Source: JBCCMA01 sp039026595
Lineage (GTDB): Bacteria; Pseudomonadota; Gammaproteobacteria; Steroidobacterales; JBCCMA01
Reading direction: 5' to 3'
Length of the DNA stretch: 64,000 bases
Assembly: GCA_039026595.1 (NCBI GenBank)
Contig: JBCCMA010000002.1
Span: 27,813 to 91,812 of the forward strand
The position numbers and the translations under genes were made by a program. This document shows, in pieces, positions 9,474 to 17,268 of the stretch. Numbering within the stretch: position 1 is the stretch's first letter; each line of letters opens with the position of its first letter. Under the pieces are notes generated by a model. That model was not told the origin of the DNA and ran no database searches. It worked only from the letters and a program-made list of their open reading frames with translations.

Positions 9474-9501
9474 TAAAAAGCGGCGCCTCGGGCGCCGCTT
9501 T
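9474..9501 (-). terminator. Intrinsic terminator between repeat-peptide and metacaspase genes
   Basis: A perfect 11-base-pair stem (arms 9477-9487 and 9491-9501) with a three-base loop begins immediately after the peptide stop codon. On the minus strand it is followed by a run of five T. It would end most transcripts after the small peptide and leave the metacaspase and CHAT genes to read-through. Confidence 0.8.
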
Positions 9502-9502
9502 G

Positions 9503-9688
9503 TCAGCCTACTCGTTCGTCGGGAGGACCTGGCCGCTCACGCTCATCGGGCGGTCCCGGACGGTCGCGCTCGTCGGGCGGCCCGGGACGTTCACGCTCGT
9601 CCGGCGGGCCGGGCTGGAGGGGTTGCAGCTCGTCGTCTTCACGCGGATCGGGCGTGGCTGAGGTGACCTGGGACGGGATATTTGTCAT
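9503..9688 (-). CDS. Short Pro/Arg/Asp-rich tandem-repeat peptide
   Basis: A 61-residue protein without signal peptide or hydrophobic segment. Residues 1-25 are an acidic leader; residues 26-59 are four copies of a nine-residue unit PGPPDERxR (the last one truncated). An AGGG sequence seven bases before the ATG supports translation. I do not recognise a family; low-complexity Pro/Arg/Asp composition suggests an unstructured peptide. Regularly spaced arginines and the adjacent metacaspase make it a candidate protease substrate or an adaptor. Related short PGPPDER-type repeats could also simply be a structural tail protein. Real expression is supported by the terminator directly after its stop. 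Confidence 0.6.
   Translation of the reverse strand: MTNIPSQVTSATPDPREDDELQPLQPGPPDERERPGPPDERDRPGPPDERERPGPPDERVG
9512..9613 (-). repeat. 27-bp tandem repeat, about 3.8 copies, in frame
   Basis: The repeat unit of 27 bases encodes the nine-residue PGPPDERxR unit. Copies differ by a few mostly silent changes (Asp versus Glu at one position is the main protein change), so the protein repeat is being kept while the DNA drifts. Confidence 0.9.
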
Positions 9689-9785
9689 GGGTTGCCCTGT
9701 GTTGTGGGTTATTCTTCACAATAAAGCTTAGTCCCAGTCGGTACGGATTGCGAGAATTCGGCCGCTAGAAGAGACCGTTCGAGTC

Positions 9786-11786
9786 ATGACCCCGTTCTTT
9801 CGACAACTTGCGAACGAGATTCGTCGACGCAAAGTGCTCCGTGTGCTTGCGTTCTATGCGGTGAGTGCATGGCTTGTGCTGCAGATCGGCGAGGTCACGT
9901 TTGAACCGCTTGGTCTGCCGGACTGGAGCATGCGAACACTGATCTTCACCGTGATCATGGGGTTTCCGGTGTCGCTGGTTCTGGCGTGGGTGATCGACAT
10001 CCGATCAGACGGACTGATCTTCGATCTGCCGCTGTGGGTGGGTGATACCGACGCGCCGCGAACCGCCCGTAAATCCGATCTGATCTATCTGCTCGTACCG
10101 GCGATGCTGCTGATCGGCGGCACGTACAAAGGCATTGAACTGTTCACGGAGCGAGTGGGCGGCGGTGACCCGTTCCCCATCAGTGCCGACGGGCCGTCAC
10201 GGGCCAGCATCGGCGTGCTCGCCTTCGAGAGCTTTGACGACAGCAGCGACAGCCAGTTTTTTGCCAATGGACTGGCCGAAGAGATCCTGTTCCTTCTGAA
10301 CGGCGTACCGTCGCTCGACGTTGCGGCCCGCTCGTCGTCGTTCCAACTCAGCAACGCCGGACTCAGTGCCACCGAAGTCGCCGAGCGACTAAACGTCGGG
10401 TTCCTGCTCGAAGGCAGCGCGCGCCGCAGTGGCGACCAGATTCGCGTGACCGCGCAGCTGGTCGATGGCGAAAAAGGTCTTTATCAGTGGAGCCAGGTCT
10501 TTGATCGGCAGCTTTCAGATGTGTTCACTATTCAGCAGGAAATTGCCCACGCGGTGGTGCGTGAACTGAAAGTGGCCATGTCACTTGACGACGAAGCGCG
10601 GCTGGATCAAACCCCGACCAAAGACATCGATGCGTACCTTCTTTTTTTGCAGGGACGCGAGCAGCTTCGCAGCTCGATCGATGCAGATATCATGCGCCGG
10701 GCGATTGCCTCGTTTGAGCAGGCACTCTTGAAAGACGCGTCGTTTGCACGGGCGCACGCCGGCATCTGCGAGGCGCGTTTGCGAATATATGAGATCACCA
10801 ACGCCATCAGCGATTTCGAGCAAGCAGAAGACGCCTGCAATAACGCCGCATCCGTCGACCCGGAACAGCTGACCGATACACGCATGGCGATGGCGCAATT
10901 AAATCGCGCGCGGGGTCGCCTTACGATAGCCGCGGATTTAATCGAACAGGTGATCGTCAATGCCCCGGACGATGCCGCAGCCTACATCGCGCTCGGTGAG
11001 ATTCGTTCGGACCAGAAGCGCGAGGCCGAGGCCAGATCAGCGTTTGCGAATGCCATTGAACTCAAGCCCAGCGACTGGCGTGCGCATGAGGCCCTCGCGA
11101 GCTTTCTGTATCGCAACGAGTTCTACGAGGAAGCGGCCGGCGTCTACGAGGAAGTGACTCGGCTCGCGCCGGAAGTGGCATCGGGTCACGCGGGCAAGGG
11201 CGCCGCGTACTGGATGCTGGACGAGCTTGAAACCGCTGAGGCGGCCTATCGGCGTTCGCTGGCGCTCAAACCGTCCCGACAGGGCTACACGAACATGGGC
11301 TTGCGCTTTTACTACGCCGGTCGTTTTGACGATGCGGCAGACATGCAGCGCGAGGCACTGAAATACGCACCCGACGATCATCGTGTCTGGGGCCGCCTCG
11401 CCGAATCCCTACGTCTGGCCGGCGCCGCCGGTAGTGAGTCCGCGGAGGCCTACGTGCGCGCGCGCGACCTGGCGTCAGGGAATTTGCAGATCAACCCGTC
11501 TGACTGGTCCACGCGCGGGCTTCTGGCGTTGTATTCCGCCCATCTTGGGCAAGACGATGCGCTGGCCGAGGCAGCGCGGGCGGTGGCCGACTCTGAGGAA
11601 AACGCGGAGGCACTTTATTATGAGGCGCTGTGTCTGCTGGAGTTTGGCAGCGAAGCCGAAGCAGTGGACAGGTTGCACCGCGCGGTCGAGGGCAATGCCG
11701 GTTACCGCCGCTTTATTCGAGACGACCCTGACCTTGCGGTGTTGGCGGAGCGCGCTGATTTTCAGGCGCTGGTCAGTGAACCGTAA
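9786..11786 (+). CDS. Inner-membrane TolB/FlgO-like and TPR repeat protein
   Basis: A 666-residue protein. Transmembrane segments are predicted at about 18-36, 51-70 and 98-114. Residues 141-265 form the FlgO/TolB N-terminal-like domain (SIGVLAFESFDD, FANGLAEEIL, LEGSARRSGDQIRVTAQLVD). TPR repeats fill about 280-640. This architecture is common downstream of adenylate cyclase or winged-helix modules; here no cyclase domain is present and the N-terminus is only the membrane part. It is divergent from the peptide/metacaspase/CHAT genes with a 97-base spacer, so joint control is possible. TPRs often recruit CHAT or caspase-like proteases, which makes a functional link plausible but unproven. Confidence 0.85.
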   Translation: MTPFFRQLANEIRRRKVLRVLAFYAVSAWLVLQIGEVTFEPLGLPDWSMRTLIFTVIMGFPVSLVLAWVIDIRSDGLIFDLPLWVGDTDAPRTARKSDLIYLLVPAMLLIGGTYKGIELFTERVGGGDPFPISADGPSRASIGVLAFESFDDSSDSQFFANGLAEEILFLLNGVPSLDVAARSSSFQLSNAGLSATEVAERLNVGFLLEGSARRSGDQIRVTAQLVDGEKGLYQWSQVFDRQLSDVFTIQQEIAHAVVRELKVAMSLDDEARLDQTPTKDIDAYLLFLQGREQLRSSIDADIMRRAIASFEQALLKDASFARAHAGICEARLRIYEITNAISDFEQAEDACNNAASVDPEQLTDTRMAMAQLNRARGRLTIAADLIEQVIVNAPDDAAAYIALGEIRSDQKREAEARSAFANAIELKPSDWRAHEALASFLYRNEFYEEAAGVYEEVTRLAPEVASGHAGKGAAYWMLDELETAEAAYRRSLALKPSRQGYTNMGLRFYYAGRFDDAADMQREALKYAPDDHRVWGRLAESLRLAGAAGSESAEAYVRARDLASGNLQINPSDWSTRGLLALYSAHLGQDDALAEAARAVADSEENAEALYYEALCLLEFGSEAEAVDRLHRAVEGNAGYRRFIRDDPDLAVLAERADFQALVSEP

Positions 11787-11827
11787 AGGCGGTGAAAAAC
11801 CGCTTCCGCGGAACACACTCGCTTTCT

Positions 11828-12424
11828 TCAGGCCTGCGCGGTCGCGGCAACGCTCCGTTCTTTTTCAAGATGATGGTGCGCGTCATCGATTTTCATATAG
11901 TTCACCAACGCGTTGCCATTGGTCGGCGCAAAAAGAATGCGCCGCGGGTGCACACCCCCGCAGTCGTCCGACAGAACCTTGATGCCCTGCTCGCGGGCAA
12001 ACCGCCGAATAAACTCCGTATTTTTGCTGCCAATTCCGCCCTGTGAGGCCACAAGATCAGCACCGCCGAAGACTTTCATCTGAAGATCACCACGGCGAGC
12101 GCCGTTCACGATTAGCGCGTCAATCAGTGCTTCCATGGCCGCAACACCGTAGCGTTGCTCCTCGATACATGGCTGGGAAGACGCTTGCTTTGCCGCCCCT
12201 GGCAACAGGAAATGATTCATGCCGCCGATGCAGGTAACCGGATCGTGGATGCAGGCGCTGATGCACGATCCGAGCACCGTACAGATCAGTTCCTCATGCC
12301 GTGTGGCGTAGGCTTCACCGACCGATATTCTCGCCACCACGATACCAAGGCGGGGGTGAAAGGAGCGTGAGACACCCTCGAACCCTGCGAAACAGGGCTG
12401 CGGCGTTTCAGGCCACGCACTCAT
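11828..12424 (-). CDS. cheD: Chemoreceptor glutamine deamidase CheD
   Basis: A 198-residue CheD, which deamidates glutamines in chemoreceptors and in some species binds the CheC/CheX-type phosphatase. The conserved core TVLGSC (Thr49, Cys54) and GGMNHF (His71) match the catalytic triad of the family, and KVFGGADL and NTEFIRRF are also typical. Its ATG follows the receptor stop codon directly (TAG then ATG), so it is the last gene of the chemotaxis operon. The N-terminal 30 residues extend beyond the usual CheD core. Confidence 0.94.
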   Translation of the reverse strand: MSAWPETPQPCFAGFEGVSRSFHPRLGIVVARISVGEAYATRHEELICTVLGSCISACIHDPVTCIGGMNHFLLPGAAKQASSQPCIEEQRYGVAAMEALIDALIVNGARRGDLQMKVFGGADLVASQGGIGSKNTEFIRRFAREQGIKVLSDDCGGVHPRRILFAPTNGNALVNYMKIDDAHHHLEKERSVAATAQA

Positions 12425-15190
12425 CTAGAAGCACGCCCAATCCACGTCTTCATCAGCGTCCGCCTGCTTGTTCAACGGTGACTGCACGTCGCTCCCCGTA
12501 TCTGTTTCGACAAGCGACGATGCACCGCTTTGCGAGGCATCGCTCCACGGACGATCGGCACGACGACGATCGGTCTGCTTCGCACTTGGCGCCCGGCTGC
12601 CGTCCACTGAGAAAAAGGACATCAGCTCATCAAGCTCCTGAGCCTGACCGCCCAGCTCTTCGCTCGCAGCAGCGGCTTCCTGAACCAGCGCCGCGTTCTG
12701 CTGCGTGAATGCGTCTATCTCGATGACCGTACTATTGACCTGGCCGATGCCGGTCGACTGCTCCTGACTCGCCGTCGCAATCTCGCCCACGGTTTCGGTC
12801 AGTCGATTTACCTCATCGACAATCTCGACCAGCGTCTGACCCGATTCATTGACCAGACGCGACCCCTCATCCACTTTCCTGCCGCTGTCCTCGATCAGAT
12901 CCTTGATTTCTTTGGCCGCGCTGGCACTTCGGCCCGCAAGATTGCGTACTTCATTTGCTACCACGGCAAAACCGCGACCCTGTTCACCGGCACGCGCCGC
13001 CTCAACGGCCGCATTCAGAGCGAGCAGATTGGTTTGAAACGCGATCTCGTCAATCACGCCAATGATGTCTGAAATCCGCTGGCTGGAGGTGTTGATCTCG
13101 CCCATGGCGCGAATCGCATCACCAACGACTTCGCCGCCGCGCTCAGCTTTGCTGCGCGTGGCCTGCGCCAGTTCATCTGCGCGGGCCGCGTTCTGTGCAT
13201 TCTGCTGCACCGTCCCTGTCAGCTCTTCCATACTGGCCGCCGCCTTTTCCAGACTGGCTGCCTGCTCTTCCGTGCGTACCCGCAGGTTGTTGTTGCCGTT
13301 GGCAATCTCACCGGAGCCGCCCTTGACAGACGCCGCCGCCTCCTTGATGCCGTTGACGACTTCCGTCAGGCGAACAACTGTGGCGTTAGCGTCCTGTTTG
13401 AGGCGCTCGAAGCTCCCTTCGTACTCGCGATCAACGGTCTGAGTCAGGTCACCCTTGGCCATGGCGCTAAAGACCCGCACGGTATCGGTGTTGATTTGTT
13501 CCGTAACGCTGAGCAGCTTGTTCATATTGTTGGACAACGCAGCAAAGAAACCGCTTTTGCCCTGCATATCCACACGTCGCGTCAAATCACCGGCCTGCGC
13601 CGCCTGCACCACCGACTGGACTTCAGACTCGACACCGACCTCTTCGGTTCGGTCCTCGAAAATCAGAACGACGCCGATGCGTTTTCCCTGTTCATCTCGC
13701 ACCGGGTTACTCTTGACGCGGACCGAGAACTGCTCAACCTGTAAATCGGTCGTGTGTGAATCATGGACCCGCTGCAACACATTCCCGCTTTGATCCAGAG
13801 GCGAGATCAGCGTCTCAACCGGCACACCAACCAGTTTGGTCGAATCGATGCTCCCGAGCTGCGGCACGTGCGATCCGAGCTTTGTCACAAGCGCCCGCAG
13901 TGCGCGATTGGCAAAGACAATATTGAGATCCTGATCAGCGATGACCACCATGCCGTCGATGTTATTCAACGCCACCTGAATTCGGTTGGACTCATCCAGC
14001 TTGCGCTGATCGTCTATCGCGCGCTCTTGCATTACCCGCTGCATCGATTGTGTTGCGGCCATGACGCCGGTCGCTTCCCGGCGCGTTGTGAGGTCCATAG
14101 AGAAGTCGCCGTTCGCAAGACGCTCAAGACCCTCGATCAGAACATCAACGTTCGCACCCAGGTTTCGGTTCAGCACGCGGAACCGGAATACAAAGAACGC
14201 ATTGGCCAGAAGAATTGCCACGCCGGCCAGCACCCCAACCAGGACCGCACTTTGCAGCGACTGGCCTGCCTCGTCAGCGGCCGCAAGACCCAGTGCCTCC
14301 AAATCCGACAAGAGGCGATCCTCGACCGCTTTCAGTGCATCAAGGCGTCCACTCTGAGCGCGGAACCAGTCCTGAGGTTTGATACCGAAACGTCCACGTG
14401 ACGCGGTGTCGAAGGCCACTTCGCGCATCCGGTTGGATTCGAGGACGCTGGCGGCGTTCTGCTGAGCGGTCAGAAAAGCCGCCTGGTCCGGTGACAACCC
14501 TCGTTTCACCGCCTGCAACAGAGCGTCCTGTCCAGCCACAAGCTGTGCGAATCGATCTGCCGCTCCGGGCGCAAACTTGCCGTTGGTGAACGCCACACTC
14601 AGCGCGGAGCGCTCATGACCGGCCATCTCCTTGGCCTGCGCAAGGCTGGCATACGCTGTGCCCAGACGAGCCACACCCGCGTTGTCGGCCAGTTTGGGGA
14701 TCGCGGCGATGACCTCCAGATAGGCTGTGGTGACACGGGAGTATTCCTTCAGGGAGGCGTCCGGTGTCGTTCCAAGCGCATCGACTCTGGCGCGCTCAGC
14801 GCGGATCACATTCGTCATTCCGGTAGCGTCAGAGAGCGCCGCTGTGAATGTCTCCGGCAAGACCGTAAGGTCAACCTGATCGATGACGCTCTTGAGTTCA
14901 CCCAGCAAGCGATCGCGCTCGGCACGCTGCGCCTGCAAGTCAGCTCCGAAGTTTTTGCCGCCGCTGCTCAAGAAGCCCGAGGACAAGCCTCGTTCCTTCT
15001 GCGTCGCATGGAGCAGTGCACCCATCTCGGTGCCAAGCCGAGCAAAACCAACCTGCTTTGCACTGGCTTCCTTCATCGCCAGCGAACTGCCCATGTCGTG
15101 GACGGTGAACCAGACCAGACCCAGGAGCGGGACGGTCAGGACCAGAATTGACTGGACAGCGAGTGGGAGGCGTCGGAGCCGGTTAACCAT
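12425..15190 (-). CDS. Methyl-accepting chemotaxis protein with NIT sensor and PAS domain
   Basis: A 921-residue receptor. A first membrane segment at about 12-30 is followed by a NIT (nitrate/nitrite sensing) type helical domain up to about 305 with the typical QKERGLSSGFLSS motif, a second membrane segment, HAMP, PAS (NIDGMVVIADQDLNIVFANRALR), a further HAMP-like linker and the signalling domain, whose hairpin tip reads EIAFQTNLLALNAAVEAARAG. The last five residues DWACF fit the xWxxF tether that CheR/CheB bind in some receptors. It sits inside the che operon between cheB and cheD. The NIT domain suggests nitrate or nitrite as signal, but ligands are known for few members. Confidence 0.93.
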   Translation of the reverse strand: MVNRLRRLPLAVQSILVLTVPLLGLVWFTVHDMGSSLAMKEASAKQVGFARLGTEMGALLHATQKERGLSSGFLSSGGKNFGADLQAQRAERDRLLGELKSVIDQVDLTVLPETFTAALSDATGMTNVIRAERARVDALGTTPDASLKEYSRVTTAYLEVIAAIPKLADNAGVARLGTAYASLAQAKEMAGHERSALSVAFTNGKFAPGAADRFAQLVAGQDALLQAVKRGLSPDQAAFLTAQQNAASVLESNRMREVAFDTASRGRFGIKPQDWFRAQSGRLDALKAVEDRLLSDLEALGLAAADEAGQSLQSAVLVGVLAGVAILLANAFFVFRFRVLNRNLGANVDVLIEGLERLANGDFSMDLTTRREATGVMAATQSMQRVMQERAIDDQRKLDESNRIQVALNNIDGMVVIADQDLNIVFANRALRALVTKLGSHVPQLGSIDSTKLVGVPVETLISPLDQSGNVLQRVHDSHTTDLQVEQFSVRVKSNPVRDEQGKRIGVVLIFEDRTEEVGVESEVQSVVQAAQAGDLTRRVDMQGKSGFFAALSNNMNKLLSVTEQINTDTVRVFSAMAKGDLTQTVDREYEGSFERLKQDANATVVRLTEVVNGIKEAAASVKGGSGEIANGNNNLRVRTEEQAASLEKAAASMEELTGTVQQNAQNAARADELAQATRSKAERGGEVVGDAIRAMGEINTSSQRISDIIGVIDEIAFQTNLLALNAAVEAARAGEQGRGFAVVANEVRNLAGRSASAAKEIKDLIEDSGRKVDEGSRLVNESGQTLVEIVDEVNRLTETVGEIATASQEQSTGIGQVNSTVIEIDAFTQQNAALVQEAAAASEELGGQAQELDELMSFFSVDGSRAPSAKQTDRRRADRPWSDASQSGASSLVETDTGSDVQSPLNKQADADEDVDWACF

Positions 15191-15287
15191 GATTCATCCT
15201 TGAATACTTAGCGTTCGGGGGTATAGCGACAGAAACCGGTATGTAATAACGTTACGTCTCTGAAATTCTGCGAAAAGTTGAGCCGGT

Positions 15288-16382
15288 TCACGCATTCAGA
15301 GCCGCACGACCCACCATGGGCCGGCGTGACACACTCGATATCAGACTGGCGATTCCAGACAACGTATCCACAGTGTCTGCGCCGCCCGCCTCCACTGCGG
15401 AGCCGGGCATCCCCCAGACCACGCTGCTGGCTTCATCCTGGGCTACAGTCGCGCCGCCCGCCCTGCGCACCGCGCACATTCCCTGAGCGCCGTCGTGGCC
15501 CATGCCCGTCAGCAACACACCCAGAGCTGAGGCGCCTACCGCCTCGGCCACAGAGTTGAACATCACATCCACCGACGGCCGATGGTCGTGGACCCTGGGA
15601 CCATCACTCGTGAACGCCACAATCTCACGACCCTTTCGCCGCACTACCAGATGCTGATTGCCGGGGGCCACATACACGGTACCGGGGCGCAAACAATCGC
15701 CATCCCTGGCGAGCGTGACGCGCACGCTGCCAACCGTGTTTAGTCTGTTCGCGAAGGCCTCCATAAAATGAGCGGGCATGTGCTGGCTCAGAACCATGCA
15801 GGAGTCATGTAACTGCAGCGACTTGAAGATCTCTGTGATGGCCGCAGGGCCTCCCGTCGAGGCACCGAGCGCGATAACACGGTGCACATCGGGTGAAGCG
15901 GATTTCACATCCATCGAGCGTCCGATTATTGCGTTGTGATCGCCAGTCTCGGCTTGGGAGCTCACGGATCTGTGCGCGGACAACGCAGCGTTGCGCACTC
16001 GCATGACGATGTCACTCGCGTACGCCACCATCTCCTGATTGTCGGCAGGCTGCTGCTTGACCGCAAAATCCACCGCACCTATCTGCAGGGCATCCAGTGT
16101 CACCTCCGCACCGGCTGCGGTAAGCGAAGACAACATGACAACGGGCATCGGTCTCAAACGCATCAGATTCCTGAGAAACGTAATGCCATCCATGCGCGGC
16201 ATCTCCACATCGAGGGTCAGGACATCCGGGTTGAGTCGCTTTATCAGATCGCGCGCTTCGAACGGGTCAAGCGCATGACCGACGACTTCAAGCTGCGGGT
16301 CGCGGTTGATCACCATTGTCAGGAATTTACCCATCGATCGAGAATCATCGACGATGAGTACTTTTTTCTTGGCCAGTGCCAT
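15288..16382 (-). CDS. cheB: Chemotaxis protein-glutamate methylesterase CheB
   Basis: A 364-residue two-domain CheB. The receiver domain (1-125) has acidic residues VDD at 11-13 and the phosphorylated Asp58 in LTLDVEMPRMDG. The methylesterase domain has the serine motif ALGASTGGP, the histidine in SQHMPAHF and the aspartate in LTGMGHDGA. It removes methyl groups from receptors to reset adaptation and can deamidate glutamines. It is transcribed with cheW and the STAS gene. No CheR methyltransferase gene accompanies it in this operon. Confidence 0.96.
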   Translation of the reverse strand: MALAKKKVLIVDDSRSMGKFLTMVINRDPQLEVVGHALDPFEARDLIKRLNPDVLTLDVEMPRMDGITFLRNLMRLRPMPVVMLSSLTAAGAEVTLDALQIGAVDFAVKQQPADNQEMVAYASDIVMRVRNAALSAHRSVSSQAETGDHNAIIGRSMDVKSASPDVHRVIALGASTGGPAAITEIFKSLQLHDSCMVLSQHMPAHFMEAFANRLNTVGSVRVTLARDGDCLRPGTVYVAPGNQHLVVRRKGREIVAFTSDGPRVHDHRPSVDVMFNSVAEAVGASALGVLLTGMGHDGAQGMCAVRRAGGATVAQDEASSVVWGMPGSAVEAGGADTVDTLSGIASLISSVSRRPMVGRAALNA

Positions 16383-16454
16383 TTGTGCCCCTTTCCTTGT
16401 AACGCCCGTGACCGATCTGGCTCAGTGCGCGCCGTCTGGCGGCGTCTCGACGGG

Positions 16455-16733
16455 CTATTCGTCCTCAGCTGCCTCGACGGTCAGCCCGGTGTCGTTCATC
16501 GCCGCCGACAGCGTGTCGCTGGGTGCCGTGACAAGGCACGCCCGGTTTGCCTCTTGTCGGGCACGTCGAAACACGGCGAGTAGCTGCAGACCCGCGAAAT
16601 CAACGGCCTCGACGGCGGCCCCATTCACCTCAACGGCTTCTTCGCTCTCGAATACATCGGCCAACTGCGCTGCCACGTCCGCCACAGCATCAATTTTGAA
16701 CGATGTGGGCAGTTTGACCTCAGTGGCAGGCAC
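16455..16733 (-). CDS. STAS-domain (anti-anti-sigma-like) protein in chemotaxis operon
   Basis: A 92-residue protein with the layout of a single STAS domain: SFKIDAVADVAAQL, then VEVNGAAVEAVDFAGLQLLAVFRRAR, where the usual phosphorylatable serine position (D-S/T-xGLQxL) carries Phe-Ala (VDFAGLQLL), so the classical phosphorylation site is missing. I chose the GTG at 16733, which overlaps the cheW end by 14 bases and follows a GAGAAG sequence; the longer open frame begins inside cheW. STAS proteins of this type occur inside chemotaxis clusters and are proposed scaffold or regulatory partners; function unproven. Confidence 0.72.
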   Translation of the reverse strand: MPATEVKLPTSFKIDAVADVAAQLADVFESEEAVEVNGAAVEAVDFAGLQLLAVFRRARQEANRACLVTAPSDTLSAAMNDTGLTVEAAEDE

Positions 16734-17262
16734 GATCTTCTCGCTGCATATCGTCGACCAACTCCAAAGAGCGGCGCAGGATTTCATCGAGGTTCAGCAG
16801 GATGACCAGCTTCTCGTCCGTCCGCGTCAGACCAGATATGAAGTCCGCGTTGATCGTCGCGGCGATATCGTCGCTTTTCTGGATGTTGGCGTTTTCGAAG
16901 TGGTACACCTCGGCGACCTGATCGACAACGAAGCCCGCCACATGGGCGCGATCTTCCTTTTCAGCATGCGCGATAATAACGGCCGTGGTGGAATCGAACT
17001 CACGGACCGGCAGTCCGAAGCGCCGTCGCAGATCAAAGATCGGCACGATCGCGCCGCGCAAATTCAACACGCCAAGCATATAGTCCGGTGTACACGGCAC
17101 ATCGGTCACGTCCGTCCAGCTCTTGATCTCCTGCACCTTGAGAATGGGCAGCGCGTACTCTTCTTTTCCGAGCATGAACGTCAGGTATTGCTCACCTGCC
17201 GCCTGAATTGTGACGTCCTGTCCCTGCTCTTCGTTTGCCTGAATCACCTGTGTGTTCTCCAA
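16720..17262 (-). CDS. cheW: Chemotaxis coupling protein CheW
   Basis: A 180-residue CheW, the adaptor joining receptors to CheA at the membrane arrays. The fold is recognisable from YLTFMLGKEEYALPILKVQEI, the conserved loop VPCTPDYMLGVLNLRGAIVPIFDLRRRFG and the end DEKLVILLNLDEIL. About 25 extra residues precede the CheW domain. Placed six bases after cheA and overlapping the STAS gene, it is clearly part of the operon. Confidence 0.95.
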   Translation of the reverse strand: MENTQVIQANEEQGQDVTIQAAGEQYLTFMLGKEEYALPILKVQEIKSWTDVTDVPCTPDYMLGVLNLRGAIVPIFDLRRRFGLPVREFDSTTAVIIAHAEKEDRAHVAGFVVDQVAEVYHFENANIQKSDDIAATINADFISGLTRTDEKLVILLNLDEILRRSLELVDDMQREDRACH

Positions 17263-17268
17263 AGTGTA

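Noticed and set aside
9512..9613. Tandem repeat that could be taken for a CRISPR-like array
   Set aside because: The unit is 27 bases without spacers and is in frame with a peptide gene.
11789..11803. Small hairpin between the TPR gene and cheD
   Set aside because: The stem is only five base pairs and no T run follows on either strand.
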